From Roseiconus lacunae (GTDB lineage: Bacteria; Planctomycetota; Planctomycetia; Pirellulales; Pirellulaceae): a stretch of 64,000 bases of DNA. Location: positions 1 to 64,000 of the forward strand of contig NZ_VSZO01000008.1 in NCBI RefSeq assembly GCF_008312935.1. Direction: 5' to 3'. The translations under genes were made by a program, and so were the position numbers. The notes below the pieces were generated by a model, which searched no databases, was not told the origin of the DNA, and saw only the letters and a program-made list of their open reading frames with translations. Positions within the stretch are counted from its first letter, which is position 1. Every line of letters starts with the position of its first letter. Below, in pieces: positions 19,225 through 26,458 of the stretch.

Positions 19225-19608
19225 CTATCCCCCTTGTTTGACCGTGACCGAGAGATGACGAGTGAACTCTCCGGCCTTGCCTACCGCATCGACTTGGACG
19301 GTGCCGTCACCATTTTCAGCGACTGTTGCCGAGTATGTCCAACCGCTCCCGCTGGGGAACTCACGCGGTGGGATCCCGAAACGCCAGGAGTAATCTTCTT
19401 CCAAATGCATCAGCGCGTCGTGAACGCCTGCTTCGGCTAGGTAGCGAGCTTCGTCCCACTCGATCGAATGGCGTGTCGCCATAAAGCGAACCCGTTCCGA
19501 TTGAAGTAGCCCGACCGCCAGCGAACTGACCAGAGTCATCGCGAAAATAGCGATCATCAATGCTGCACCTTCACGCCGAAGCGAATTCCCACGACCTCGA
19601 TCTACCAT
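19225..19608 (-). CDS. Short GspK/PilX-like minor pseudopilin
   Basis: 127 residues. A prepilin-type N-terminus, EGAALMIAIFAMTLVSSLAVG, lacks the Glu at mature position +5, as expected for GspK- and PilX-type tip pseudopilins. ARYLAEAGVHDALMHLEEDY follows, typical of the PilX N-terminal domain, then a short beta-rich end. GspK proteins normally have about 300 residues with a large inserted alpha domain; that domain is absent, so this is a minimal version or a PilX relative. It overlaps the end of the GspJ-like gene by 7 bp. Confidence 0.75.
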   Translation of the reverse strand: MVDRGRGNSLRREGAALMIAIFAMTLVSSLAVGLLQSERVRFMATRHSIEWDEARYLAEAGVHDALMHLEEDYSWRFGIPPREFPSGSGWTYSATVAENGDGTVQVDAVGKAGEFTRHLSVTVKQGG

Positions 19609-20120
19609 TGGCGGATCCAGACTGTACTTTCGTGGATCAGCTGAGAATCATCAGCGTCGGCGCGATTCGCCGTCGCGGTGATCTCGACAAGCTGCATGGA
19701 ATTCGGATCCGAAGTCAATTCGATCCCCGCCGCATCCAACCCCCTAAACTGCAACTCGGCGATATCGGTCGCGATCGTTTGAAAGGCGGCGTCGGTATTC
19801 ATTTGAAACTGCACTTCGCCGTTCGGTTCACGACGCCAGGTTCTTAGATTGCCATCGTTCATCAACAACGTGATTTGGCGTCCCGACCGTGATATCGCTA
19901 CCACCGCACCGGCTTCGCGCGACTCTCGGACGAAGTGCCTTACTAGGCTGCTGAGCTGACGTTCGACGGCGTAGTCTTGATCGACCATCTCCCAAGTTTG
20001 CCCGGCCGATCGAAAGACCAACGCCATTCCCATCATGATGGTCGTGATCATCGTTCCCGCGACCACCATTTCTAGCAACGTGATTCCGTTGCGGAGCCCG
20101 CGACGATTCCTAACGATCAT
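19602..20120 (-). CDS. GspJ-like minor pseudopilin
   Basis: 172 residues. The prepilin signal reads RNG|ITLLEMVVAGTMITTIMMG, with Gly at -1 and Glu at +5, then the long hydrophobic helix. The rest is a beta-rich globular domain (VAISRSGRQITLLMNDGNLRTW, LQFRGLDAAGIELT) typical of GspJ/PilW. The ATG at 20120 has AGGAG eight bases upstream and is preferred over the TTG at 20126. It overlaps both neighbours slightly, so translation is coupled. It is assigned to J by gene order (H-I-J-K) and length. A PilW-type name would fit equally well. Confidence 0.78.
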   Translation of the reverse strand: MIVRNRRGLRNGITLLEMVVAGTMITTIMMGMALVFRSAGQTWEMVDQDYAVERQLSSLVRHFVRESREAGAVVAISRSGRQITLLMNDGNLRTWRREPNGEVQFQMNTDAAFQTIATDIAELQFRGLDAAGIELTSDPNSMQLVEITATANRADADDSQLIHESTVWIRQW

Positions 20121-20598
20121 TTGCAATCTCCTGATATGTCAATGTTTTTGCTACTTTGGTTGCTAGGCGGACTTTGATCTCATTGGAATCAAAGGTTCCG
20201 TTTCTGTTCTGATCCCGGTACGCAAGGACATCGATGACGGCTAGTTTGCCGGGTACTCCACCGGCACTGGGTTGATCGGACGTCACCAGTGCATAGCGAA
20301 ACGGGGTTCGATCGACATTCCCGAGTACGCCTTGTTGCGTTGTCATCAACCATGACGCCGATGTCCTTGCCATCGCCTGTTCGACTTTCGCCACACACCG
20401 ACAATGCAGCCATTCGTAATGCCGAAGGTCAGACGAAACCTCTATTCGCTGACGGATCAATCGTAACGCTGGGACGATCGCGACAGAGATAATCGTGGTC
20501 GCGGCGATCAGTTCGAGCATCGTTTGCCCCGCCCGTCGCTGATAGTCACGCCGTACCGTTTGGTGGCTCGTAACGCGATCGCTTCCATCACATCGCAT
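20110..20598 (-). CDS. GspI/PilV-like minor pseudopilin
   Basis: 162 residues. The prepilin motif is AG|QTMLELIAATTIISVAIVP: Gly at -1, Glu at +5, but Gln rather than Phe or Met at +1. A small globular part follows with a C-terminal segment DVLAYRDQNRNGTFDSNEI that resembles a Ca-binding loop (DQNRNGTFD). The ATG at 20598 follows GGAG at seven bases and comes directly after the gspH stop. A GTG further up at 20616 would add six residues. In T2SS machines the I, J and K pseudopilins form the tip complex; the order here matches. Confidence 0.76.
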   Translation of the reverse strand: MRCDGSDRVTSHQTVRRDYQRRAGQTMLELIAATTIISVAIVPALRLIRQRIEVSSDLRHYEWLHCRCVAKVEQAMARTSASWLMTTQQGVLGNVDRTPFRYALVTSDQPSAGGVPGKLAVIDVLAYRDQNRNGTFDSNEIKVRLATKVAKTLTYQEIANDR

Positions 20599-20599
20599 C

Positions 20600-21088
20600 C
20601 TACAACTCCGAAACACGGACGGACTGTGAAAGCGGAACCGCGGTTACTTGAAACCGTCGATGCTTGCCACTGAACGTGACCGAAATTGGCGACGTTCCAT
20701 GCCCCTCGAAGTTGAACCAAATTCGATCGTGACTGGCTTTGACTGCGACGTCGGTCGAAATCACATGTTCATCCAACGTCTGCTGCCCTCCGCCGAACGA
20801 TTCCCGGACCGTCAGCAATTGCCGATCGTCGTCTCCGGTCAAAACGACACCGTGTCGTCGTCCCGTACGAATCGCCGCCGCCTGGGCGTAGGAAAGCGTG
20901 TTAGCGAACACGGTTGCCTCGCTTCGAGCGCCGGTATCACCGAGCGTGTTGCGTCCGAATCTTGCCATCGCGGCGGTCGCGAAAACGCCCAGCAGCGAAA
21001 GCACGACGATCAATTCGATCAAGCTCATTGCCCGATGTGATACAGTCAGTCGCGTCGCCTGCGGTCGGCCTTTCAGCATCGCATCCAC
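20600..21088 (-). CDS. GspH/FimT-like minor pseudopilin
   Basis: 162 residues. The N-terminal helix SLIELIVVLSLLGVFATAAMARFG carries Glu at +5, but the residue before the predicted cleavage point is Ala (RA|MSLIE) instead of Gly, which prepilin peptidases process less well. Downstream are the GspH/FimT hallmarks: SEATVFANTLSYAQAAAIRTG, then a beta-sandwich (HGVVLTGDDDRQLLTVRE, ISVTFSGKHR). The start is a GTG at 21088 or an ATG at 21079; neither has a strong ribosome binding site. It sits between the G-like and I-like pilin genes. Confidence 0.77.
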   Translation of the reverse strand: MDAMLKGRPQATRLTVSHRAMSLIELIVVLSLLGVFATAAMARFGRNTLGDTGARSEATVFANTLSYAQAAAIRTGRRHGVVLTGDDDRQLLTVRESFGGGQQTLDEHVISTDVAVKASHDRIWFNFEGHGTSPISVTFSGKHRRFQVTAVPLSQSVRVSEL

Positions 21089-21170
21089 CGTTTTATGCTA
21101 CGCCCAATCGATATTCCCGACGTCACGAATTGCTCGGACAGGACCACGTACAATTGCGCGGCGTCGAAAG

Positions 21171-21494
21171 CTATTTGACGCGATGCGTTTTCGAATCGAG
21201 GCGATAACGTGAGTTGTCGACTGGATTACGAGGAATCCCTTCTGGAAAGAAATTCACATCCGTTCCGATGTCTGACAAATTGTTTTTAGGATACGCGCCC
21301 TTTTCGAAATACCAACGTTCGACTGCGGCGTTGATTTCCGCAATGTTCTGTTTATTGACTTCTTGCTGAGCGGATTTCTTGGACGCCGTAATCCGCGGAA
21401 TCACCACGGCGGCGATGACGGCTAGGATTGTGATCACGGCTAGCAACTCCAGCAGTGAAAACCCTTTTCGGCGTTGCAGGTGGCGATGACTCAT
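21171..21494 (-). CDS. GspG-type major pseudopilin candidate
   Basis: 107 residues, slightly shorter than a usual GspG. It has the canonical prepilin signal RRKG|FSLLELLAVITILAVIAAVVIP and the G-type helix continuing into SKKSAQQEVNKQNIAEINAAVERWYFEKG. The short C-terminal domain with AYPKNNLSDIG, PEGIPRNPVDNSRYRLD follows. The ATG at 21494 is the only sensible start. It is the second of two G-like pilins in a row. About 140 bp of non-coding sequence separates it from the other one, so it may have its own leader. Its perfect signal makes it the likelier main filament subunit. Confidence 0.83.
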   Translation of the reverse strand: MSHRHLQRRKGFSLLELLAVITILAVIAAVVIPRITASKKSAQQEVNKQNIAEINAAVERWYFEKGAYPKNNLSDIGTDVNFFPEGIPRNPVDNSRYRLDSKTHRVK

Positions 21495-21632
21495 GTGCGT
21501 TCTCTAATCGTTCTAGCTAACGTTTGATGTTTCGACTAAATACTCTTCCCCGGGCGTTCGATCGGATCACATAAAGAAAGACGATCCCCGCCAAGGTTAA
21601 CGTTGCACATAATCTGTTCCGTCCAATCCAAT

Positions 21633-21971
21633 TCAGTGCTGATGTCCGTTTACCCTACCGGCACCGGTGTCAAACGTGTACGCAGACTGATCAACCGGAC
21701 AGACCGGGATACCTTCGGGAAAATAGTCCGCATTGGCTTCCAAATCTGTCAATCGTCGGTTCGGCCAGCGTCCCGTGCGCCGGTGAAATAGAGTCGCCTG
21801 AACTTCAATCATTTCGACGTTTAATTGGCACGCCGCCGACATCGCCTTCTCTTTGCCCCGCCCCAAGCGAGGAACGATGACAAGCGAGATGACACCGATA
21901 ATCGTGACGCATGCGAGCACTTCCAAATAGGAAACACCGCGGCGACCGAAGCAAGCGCCGCCACCGATCAT
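21633..21971 (-). CDS. Second GspG-type pseudopilin
   Basis: 112 residues with prepilin signal RRG|VSYLEVLACVTIIGVISLVIVP (Gly -1, Glu +5). The mature part parallels the other G-like pilin: CQLNVEMIEVQATLFHRRTGRWP, a short spacer, then YFPEGIPVCPVDQSAYTFD. The FPEGIPxxPVD block is shared with its neighbour, so the two are diverged paralogues. This one has a Cys pair (the CQLN and PVCPVD cysteines) that the neighbour lacks. It overlaps the gspF stop by 4 bp (ATGA), so translation is coupled to gspF. Confidence 0.8.
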   Translation of the reverse strand: MIGGGACFGRRGVSYLEVLACVTIIGVISLVIVPRLGRGKEKAMSAACQLNVEMIEVQATLFHRRTGRWPNRRLTDLEANADYFPEGIPVCPVDQSAYTFDTGAGRVNGHQH

Positions 21972-23107
21972 CCGCCCACCTTTCCGATCAGATCAAACAT
22001 GGGCAGGTAGACGGCAAGCAAAATGCCCCCCACCACGACAGCCAAACCCATCGTGAGCACCGGTTCGATCGCGGCGACGATCGCATCGGTTGTGGTTTGC
22101 ACGTCCTGCCGAAGGTGCTTGCGGATCTGACGTGTCACCGGCGCCAGTCGTCCAGTCCTTTCCCCGACGATCACCAACTGTTTGACGACCTCGGGGAACA
22201 AATCTCCTTCGCGTTCGATCGCCACACTAAAGCGTTCTCCACGACGTACCGCAGAATGCAAACTCTGAATCTTTTCACGCACATACTGGTTGGAAACCGC
22301 ACGTGCCGAAGAAGGCAATGCCTCGGCGACGGTGAATCCACTTTCCATCAGGTTCCCGAGGACTTCGGAAAACTGTAGCACCGCGAACTTGCGAAACCAA
22401 TCTCCGATCAACGGCAGCTTTACAAAGCACTCATCGATCGACCTGCGCGTCTTGGGATGACGAAACGCACTATAAATTCCCGCCGAAACCGTCGACAACA
22501 ACACGACAATAACAATGCCATTGCCCGTCAAAAATTGTGAAAGATCGATCAGAAACTGGGTTACCCACGGTAGCGTTGCGCCCGCGTCGTCGTACATCTT
22601 TTGAAATGTTGGGATAACGTTGGTCAACATGAACGCGACGGATCCTATCCCGGCGACCAATAGAAGGGCCGGATAGGTCAGTTTTTTTAAGATATAGGCT
22701 TTCTGGCTCGACGACTGTTCAAGCTGTTCGGTGATACGGGAAAGTGTTTTGTCGAGGTGTCCGGACATCTCACCGACTGAAATCTGACTGACGAGTATCT
22801 CGCTAAATGCTTCGGGATACTGGTTCATCGCTGATGAAAGTGATTCACCGCTTTGCAAGTGACGCGACAGACTACGTAAGATCGTGTGGTACTTCGCCAT
22901 CGAACGATCTTTCGACACCGTTTCGATCGCATGTGCCAATGACACGCCGTTGGACACCAATGTGGTGAGGTTCCGCATTAGTAAAACGAGATCTTTCGAT
23001 TTGAACCGTCGACTCGGATCGGCGCCAAACTTTATCTCGTGAAGTGATTTGAAAACGGATGCTAACGAAGCGCCGTTGTGTGCGGATAGTGTGGTGGATT
23101 GTGCCAT
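21968..23107 (-). CDS. gspF: Type II secretion / type IV pilus inner-membrane platform protein GspF/PilC
   Basis: 379 residues with two T2SSF domains. The first, at about 45-165, contains FKSKDLVLLMRNLTTLVSNG and YPALLLVAGIGSVAFMLTNVIPTF. The second, at about 250-370, contains FSEVLGNLMESGFTVAEALP and AAIEPVLTMGLAVVVGGILLAVYLPMFDLI. Three transmembrane helices are visible. It is the polytopic platform on which the GspE ATPase acts to push pseudopilins into the fibre. The ATG at 23107 lies 4 bp after the gspE stop. The family assignment is clear; GspF versus PilC naming depends on what the system does. Confidence 0.93.
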   Translation of the reverse strand: MAQSTTLSAHNGASLASVFKSLHEIKFGADPSRRFKSKDLVLLMRNLTTLVSNGVSLAHAIETVSKDRSMAKYHTILRSLSRHLQSGESLSSAMNQYPEAFSEILVSQISVGEMSGHLDKTLSRITEQLEQSSSQKAYILKKLTYPALLLVAGIGSVAFMLTNVIPTFQKMYDDAGATLPWVTQFLIDLSQFLTGNGIVIVVLLSTVSAGIYSAFRHPKTRRSIDECFVKLPLIGDWFRKFAVLQFSEVLGNLMESGFTVAEALPSSARAVSNQYVREKIQSLHSAVRRGERFSVAIEREGDLFPEVVKQLVIVGERTGRLAPVTRQIRKHLRQDVQTTTDAIVAAIEPVLTMGLAVVVGGILLAVYLPMFDLIGKVGG

Positions 23108-23111
23108 GGCG

Positions 23112-24812
23112 TTATCCGGAGAGTTTGAAGTAAACCTCTTCGATCGACGTTACCCCTAGAACTGCCTGACGCAGCCCCATGGTCGCCAATTCGATCATGC
23201 CGCCTTCACATGCGATCGTTCGTAACTGAGACGAGGGAAGCCCAGATTCGATTGCCTGTTCTAACTTTGGTGTGATCACCATGATTTCGAAAATGGGAAT
23301 CCGCCCGGAATAGCCTGTCCCCGCGCAAGCTTCGCAACCGCGGGCTTCGAAATACGTTTGCCGCTCAAGAAATTCTTTCGGTACCTGACGCCCTTGATAA
23401 ATCGTCTTCATCAGATTGACGTTTGGCTGGCAGACGTGTTTACATTGATCGCACAAACGTCGCAGAAGCCGTTGGGCGATCGAAGCAACCAATGCACCGC
23501 CAATCTTGAAATGATCCAACCCCAGATCACTCAACCGTGCGACCGTACCGATGGCGTCGTTGGTATGCAAAGTGCTAATAAGCAAGTGCCCCGTCAAAGC
23601 CGCCTGAACGGCCGTCGTCGCAGTCTCGTGATCGCGAATCTCGCCGACCAAGATCACATCGGGATCCTGACGCATGAGGTACTTCAATCCGTTCGCGAAC
23701 CCCATCCCGAATTCGTTGTTGGCATGGACTTGATTGATCCCGGGCAGTCGAAACTCGACCGGATCCTCAATGGTCGACACATTTTTGGTCGCCGAATCCA
23801 TACTGCACAACATCGAATACATCGTGGTCGTCTTCCCGGAACCCGTCGGTCCGGTCATTACGATCATGCCGTGAGGACGATCGAGTAGCTGCTTGACCAG
23901 CGACAGTTGATCGCTTGGCATACCCAGCGTTTCAATGTCGAAGGACTTACTTGATTCATCCAAGACCCGCATGACAACTTTTTCGCCACGCACACAAGGT
24001 ATGCAACTGACACGAAAGCTAGCGCGTGTGTCACCCACTTCGATCGACAGGTTTCCATCTTGCGGACGTCGCTTTTCCGCGGTGTCCAGATCCGCAAGGA
24101 CCTTCACACGTCCAACCAAAGCGTCCTCGCTATCATCGGGGATCGTCATGATCTGATGTAACTGGCCGTCGATCCGATAGCGAACTCGCATCTGTGGCGA
24201 ATCCGGTTCGAGATGAATATCGCTTGCTTCTGCGCGGACTGCCCCCATCAATACCGCATTGAGCAAACGTACCACCGGTGCGTCTGAGTCTTCGCTTTGG
24301 ACCTCTTCGATCGCAACTTCCTCACCGCGTTCCTTTAACTCGGCGATTCGCATTTCAACCGCAGCCTGACGCGCCTTAATTCGGTCATCAAATGCGGATT
24401 CAAGAAGTCGTTCAATGTCGTCGTCCAGACAGATTGCCGCTTCGACTTGGTAGCCGGTCATCAGTTCAATTTCGCTGATCGCCTCCATGTCACTTGGATT
24501 TTGCATTCCAAGTCGAAGTACTTTCCCTTCGAGGCCTACCGGTGCAACTCGCCGTCGACGTACATAGCTCTCTGGCAGCAGCCGAACAAGCTGTGGATGA
24601 GTCGATGCAGATTCGCCATTGAAAAACGGTGTTTCGTATTGCTCGGCAAGTGCGGCACCAAGTTGGTCACGGGTCACGATCCCTCGCTTGAGTAAGAACG
24701 CTCCGAGCGGCAAACGCGTTTGGCGTTGGTCTTGTAAAGCCGTTTGCAATTGGCTTTCGGTGATGACGCCTTGCTCCAACAAGATGTCACCGAGTCGACG
24801 GATCTTGATCAT
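23112..24812 (-). CDS. gspE: Assembly ATPase GspE/PilB
   Basis: 566 residues from the ATG at 24812, which overlaps the receiver-gene stop as ATGA; the longer frame upstream is not needed. Residues 1-65 are one N-terminal MshEN/GspE_N unit (LGDILLEQGVITESQLQTAL) and a second copy-like LGAFLLKRGIVTRDQLGAAL. The catalytic domain has SDIHLEP, Walker A GPTGSGKTT at 321-329 (K327), Walker B ILVGEIRD near 387-394 and the His box LISTLHTND. A tetracysteine zinc knuckle is present (CDQC near 454-457, then CEAC). It hydrolyses ATP in the cytoplasm to drive fibre assembly. Every catalytic residue I would look for is there. Confidence 0.95.
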   Translation of the reverse strand: MIKIRRLGDILLEQGVITESQLQTALQDQRQTRLPLGAFLLKRGIVTRDQLGAALAEQYETPFFNGESASTHPQLVRLLPESYVRRRRVAPVGLEGKVLRLGMQNPSDMEAISEIELMTGYQVEAAICLDDDIERLLESAFDDRIKARQAAVEMRIAELKERGEEVAIEEVQSEDSDAPVVRLLNAVLMGAVRAEASDIHLEPDSPQMRVRYRIDGQLHQIMTIPDDSEDALVGRVKVLADLDTAEKRRPQDGNLSIEVGDTRASFRVSCIPCVRGEKVVMRVLDESSKSFDIETLGMPSDQLSLVKQLLDRPHGMIVMTGPTGSGKTTTMYSMLCSMDSATKNVSTIEDPVEFRLPGINQVHANNEFGMGFANGLKYLMRQDPDVILVGEIRDHETATTAVQAALTGHLLISTLHTNDAIGTVARLSDLGLDHFKIGGALVASIAQRLLRRLCDQCKHVCQPNVNLMKTIYQGRQVPKEFLERQTYFEARGCEACAGTGYSGRIPIFEIMVITPKLEQAIESGLPSSQLRTIACEGGMIELATMGLRQAVLGVTSIEEVYFKLSG

Positions 24813-25222
24813 CGATTGACCTCGCCGGCAGCCAGATTGCGAGGCATCGTCTGAAGCGCATCGATCAGTTTGTTTTCTAAGTCGACAGGATCGAACGGAG
24901 AAACGAGAAACTCGATTGCACCCGCGCGATAGGCTTGTTCGACTTCTCCGAGATCGCCCCGACTCGACAAGCACAACACCGGGATATGAGACGTGCACTC
25001 ATCCGATGCGATCGATTCGATCCAGCGAAGTCCGGCACCTTGATCGAAATCTAAATCGATGATCACGGCGTCGGGCAAACTGGCAGTGATGGAGTCCGAC
25101 ATTTCCTTCCCGTCGGAAACACTGGTCACTCGCAATCCCAATAGTTCCAAACGATGCCCCGTCACTTCTGCCACCACGGGATTGGCGATATAGATCAAAA
25201 CATGTTCGGTATGTGGTTTCAT
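24809..25222 (-). CDS. Degenerate response-regulator receiver domain protein
   Basis: 137 residues, a stand-alone CheY-like fold with no output domain. The phosphoacceptor region is kept (DAVIIDLDFDQGAG, D56) as is the Ser/Thr switch position (LCLSSRG, S86). The acidic pair near the N-terminus is replaced (LIYIANPV, Asn at 14), and the invariant Lys is Ser (LVSPFDP, S108). It is thus probably not phosphorylated in the usual way. It is the first gene of the secretion operon and overlaps gspE by 4 bp. A role as a docking or regulatory partner of the ATPase is an inference from position only. Confidence 0.8.
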   Translation of the reverse strand: MKPHTEHVLIYIANPVVAEVTGHRLELLGLRVTSVSDGKEMSDSITASLPDAVIIDLDFDQGAGLRWIESIASDECTSHIPVLCLSSRGDLGEVEQAYRAGAIEFLVSPFDPVDLENKLIDALQTMPRNLAAGEVNR

Positions 25223-25465
25223 CAATCTGCCCCGAGCCGTGCGGGCAATGCTGCTGCTCGCAATTGGAAGAACTGCTGGAAGGCTAGGGCGCCTGTATTT
25301 AACGTCAAATACCGGACCACGACATCGCGATCGGAATGCTGTTTTACAGATCGATGGGGGAAGAACCTCAAATCCCCGATTGTCATCGACGTAGTTGGAA
25401 GCAGTGTCACAAATTCAAAGTGGAGGATGCGTGTCGCACTTTTCACTTCTGACGGCCGTTCGAAA

Positions 25466-26227
25466 ATGACATTCCTATCGCTTCGAAAACCAACACGCGC
25501 CATCCGGCCATTTGCCGTACTCGTTCTCGTGCCTACGCTGGTCGCCGCTTGGCCGGCCCTCCCGTCCGTTTTTGCCCAGACCGTTTTGGTCCAAACCACG
25601 GCGACTGAATCCTCTCCCACCAAGGACTCTGTACCAAAGGCCTCGCTGCCACCATCGCAGAACCCCGAACCAGATGAAGCGTTCCTCGGTGACAAAGAAC
25701 CGACGTTCTTCAATGAGCCGATCGAGGACACACGAAACGAGGTCGCCGTAGTCACCGAGAAACCCAAAGACGACCAGGTTCATTTTTTGGGAATTGCTCA
25801 AGCCGCCGTAGGTGAGTCTCCGCCGGTTGCGATGTTTCGGATTAACGGCCAATTCCACACCTTCATCGCAGGCGAACACAGGCAAGGCGTTCGGCTGAAG
25901 GCGATCGATATGATCCGGCGTTCGGTCAGTATCGAACGCGATGGGCAATCACTACAGATCGATTTGTTGTCGCAACCGATCGTCAACGAAGCGGTCTCCG
26001 CACCGAGCTTAATTCGTCGAGGTGCCAATCGACCGACATTCGCGTCGCCTTCATCGCGCAGTCGAGCTGAGTCAATGATTGCTGGGCCGCCGATGGTGGA
26101 CCTGCCCGACGTCGAGTTGCCGTCCCTTCCGCAGGGGATTGCAAATGATATCGATCGACTTCCGGAACTTCCGGACATCCCCGATCTCCCGCTGGATTTG
26201 GATGAGGACTTAGACCTCGACCTATAG
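25466..26227 (+). CDS. Exported HR-domain protein, GspC/PilP-like clamp candidate
   Basis: 253 residues from the ATG at 25466; the frame stays open upstream but only this start opens a signal peptide or anchor (IRPFAVLVLVPTLVAAWPALPSVFAQ). Residues about 100-175 read HFLGIAQAAVGE, VAMFRINGQFHTFIAG, then KAIDMIRRSVSIERDGQSLQIDL. That is the pattern of the GspC homology region and PilP: a small beta-sandwich linking the inner-membrane platform to the secretin. The C-terminus is a low-complexity acidic Pro/Leu/Asp tail (DIPDLPLDLDEDLDLDL). The gene is transcribed divergently from the operon, about 240 bp from the receiver gene. It would supply the one alignment part the operon lacks. Confidence 0.65.
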   Translation: MTFLSLRKPTRAIRPFAVLVLVPTLVAAWPALPSVFAQTVLVQTTATESSPTKDSVPKASLPPSQNPEPDEAFLGDKEPTFFNEPIEDTRNEVAVVTEKPKDDQVHFLGIAQAAVGESPPVAMFRINGQFHTFIAGEHRQGVRLKAIDMIRRSVSIERDGQSLQIDLLSQPIVNEAVSAPSLIRRGANRPTFASPSSRSRAESMIAGPPMVDLPDVELPSLPQGIANDIDRLPELPDIPDLPLDLDEDLDLDL

Positions 26228-26458
26228 GACATCGCTTCTGAGATAGTTCACCGTGAGACGTTGACCAGAAGTGATCTCGAACATCCCGATTCGACTGAAC
26301 CTAGTTGTCGGTCTTAGCATCAGCCGAGTGCCGTTAGCCAAGGTTGGATCGAATCGTAATAGCCACGGCTAGATTGCCATAGCTTTGGCTTACGATCACT
26401 TGCTGATGAATCACTCCCTGGGTTCCGACTGGAACCACATACAGTCCCGGCACCTACA

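Noticed and set aside
21171-21971. The two G-like pilins as an assembly duplication
   Set aside because: They share only short motifs (FPEGIPxxPVD and the helix pattern) and differ at most positions, so they are diverged paralogues.
24813-24998. A 62-residue N-terminal extension of GspE
   Set aside because: It overlaps the receiver gene out of frame, has no similarity, and the ATG at 24812 overlaps the receiver stop in the usual ATGA way.
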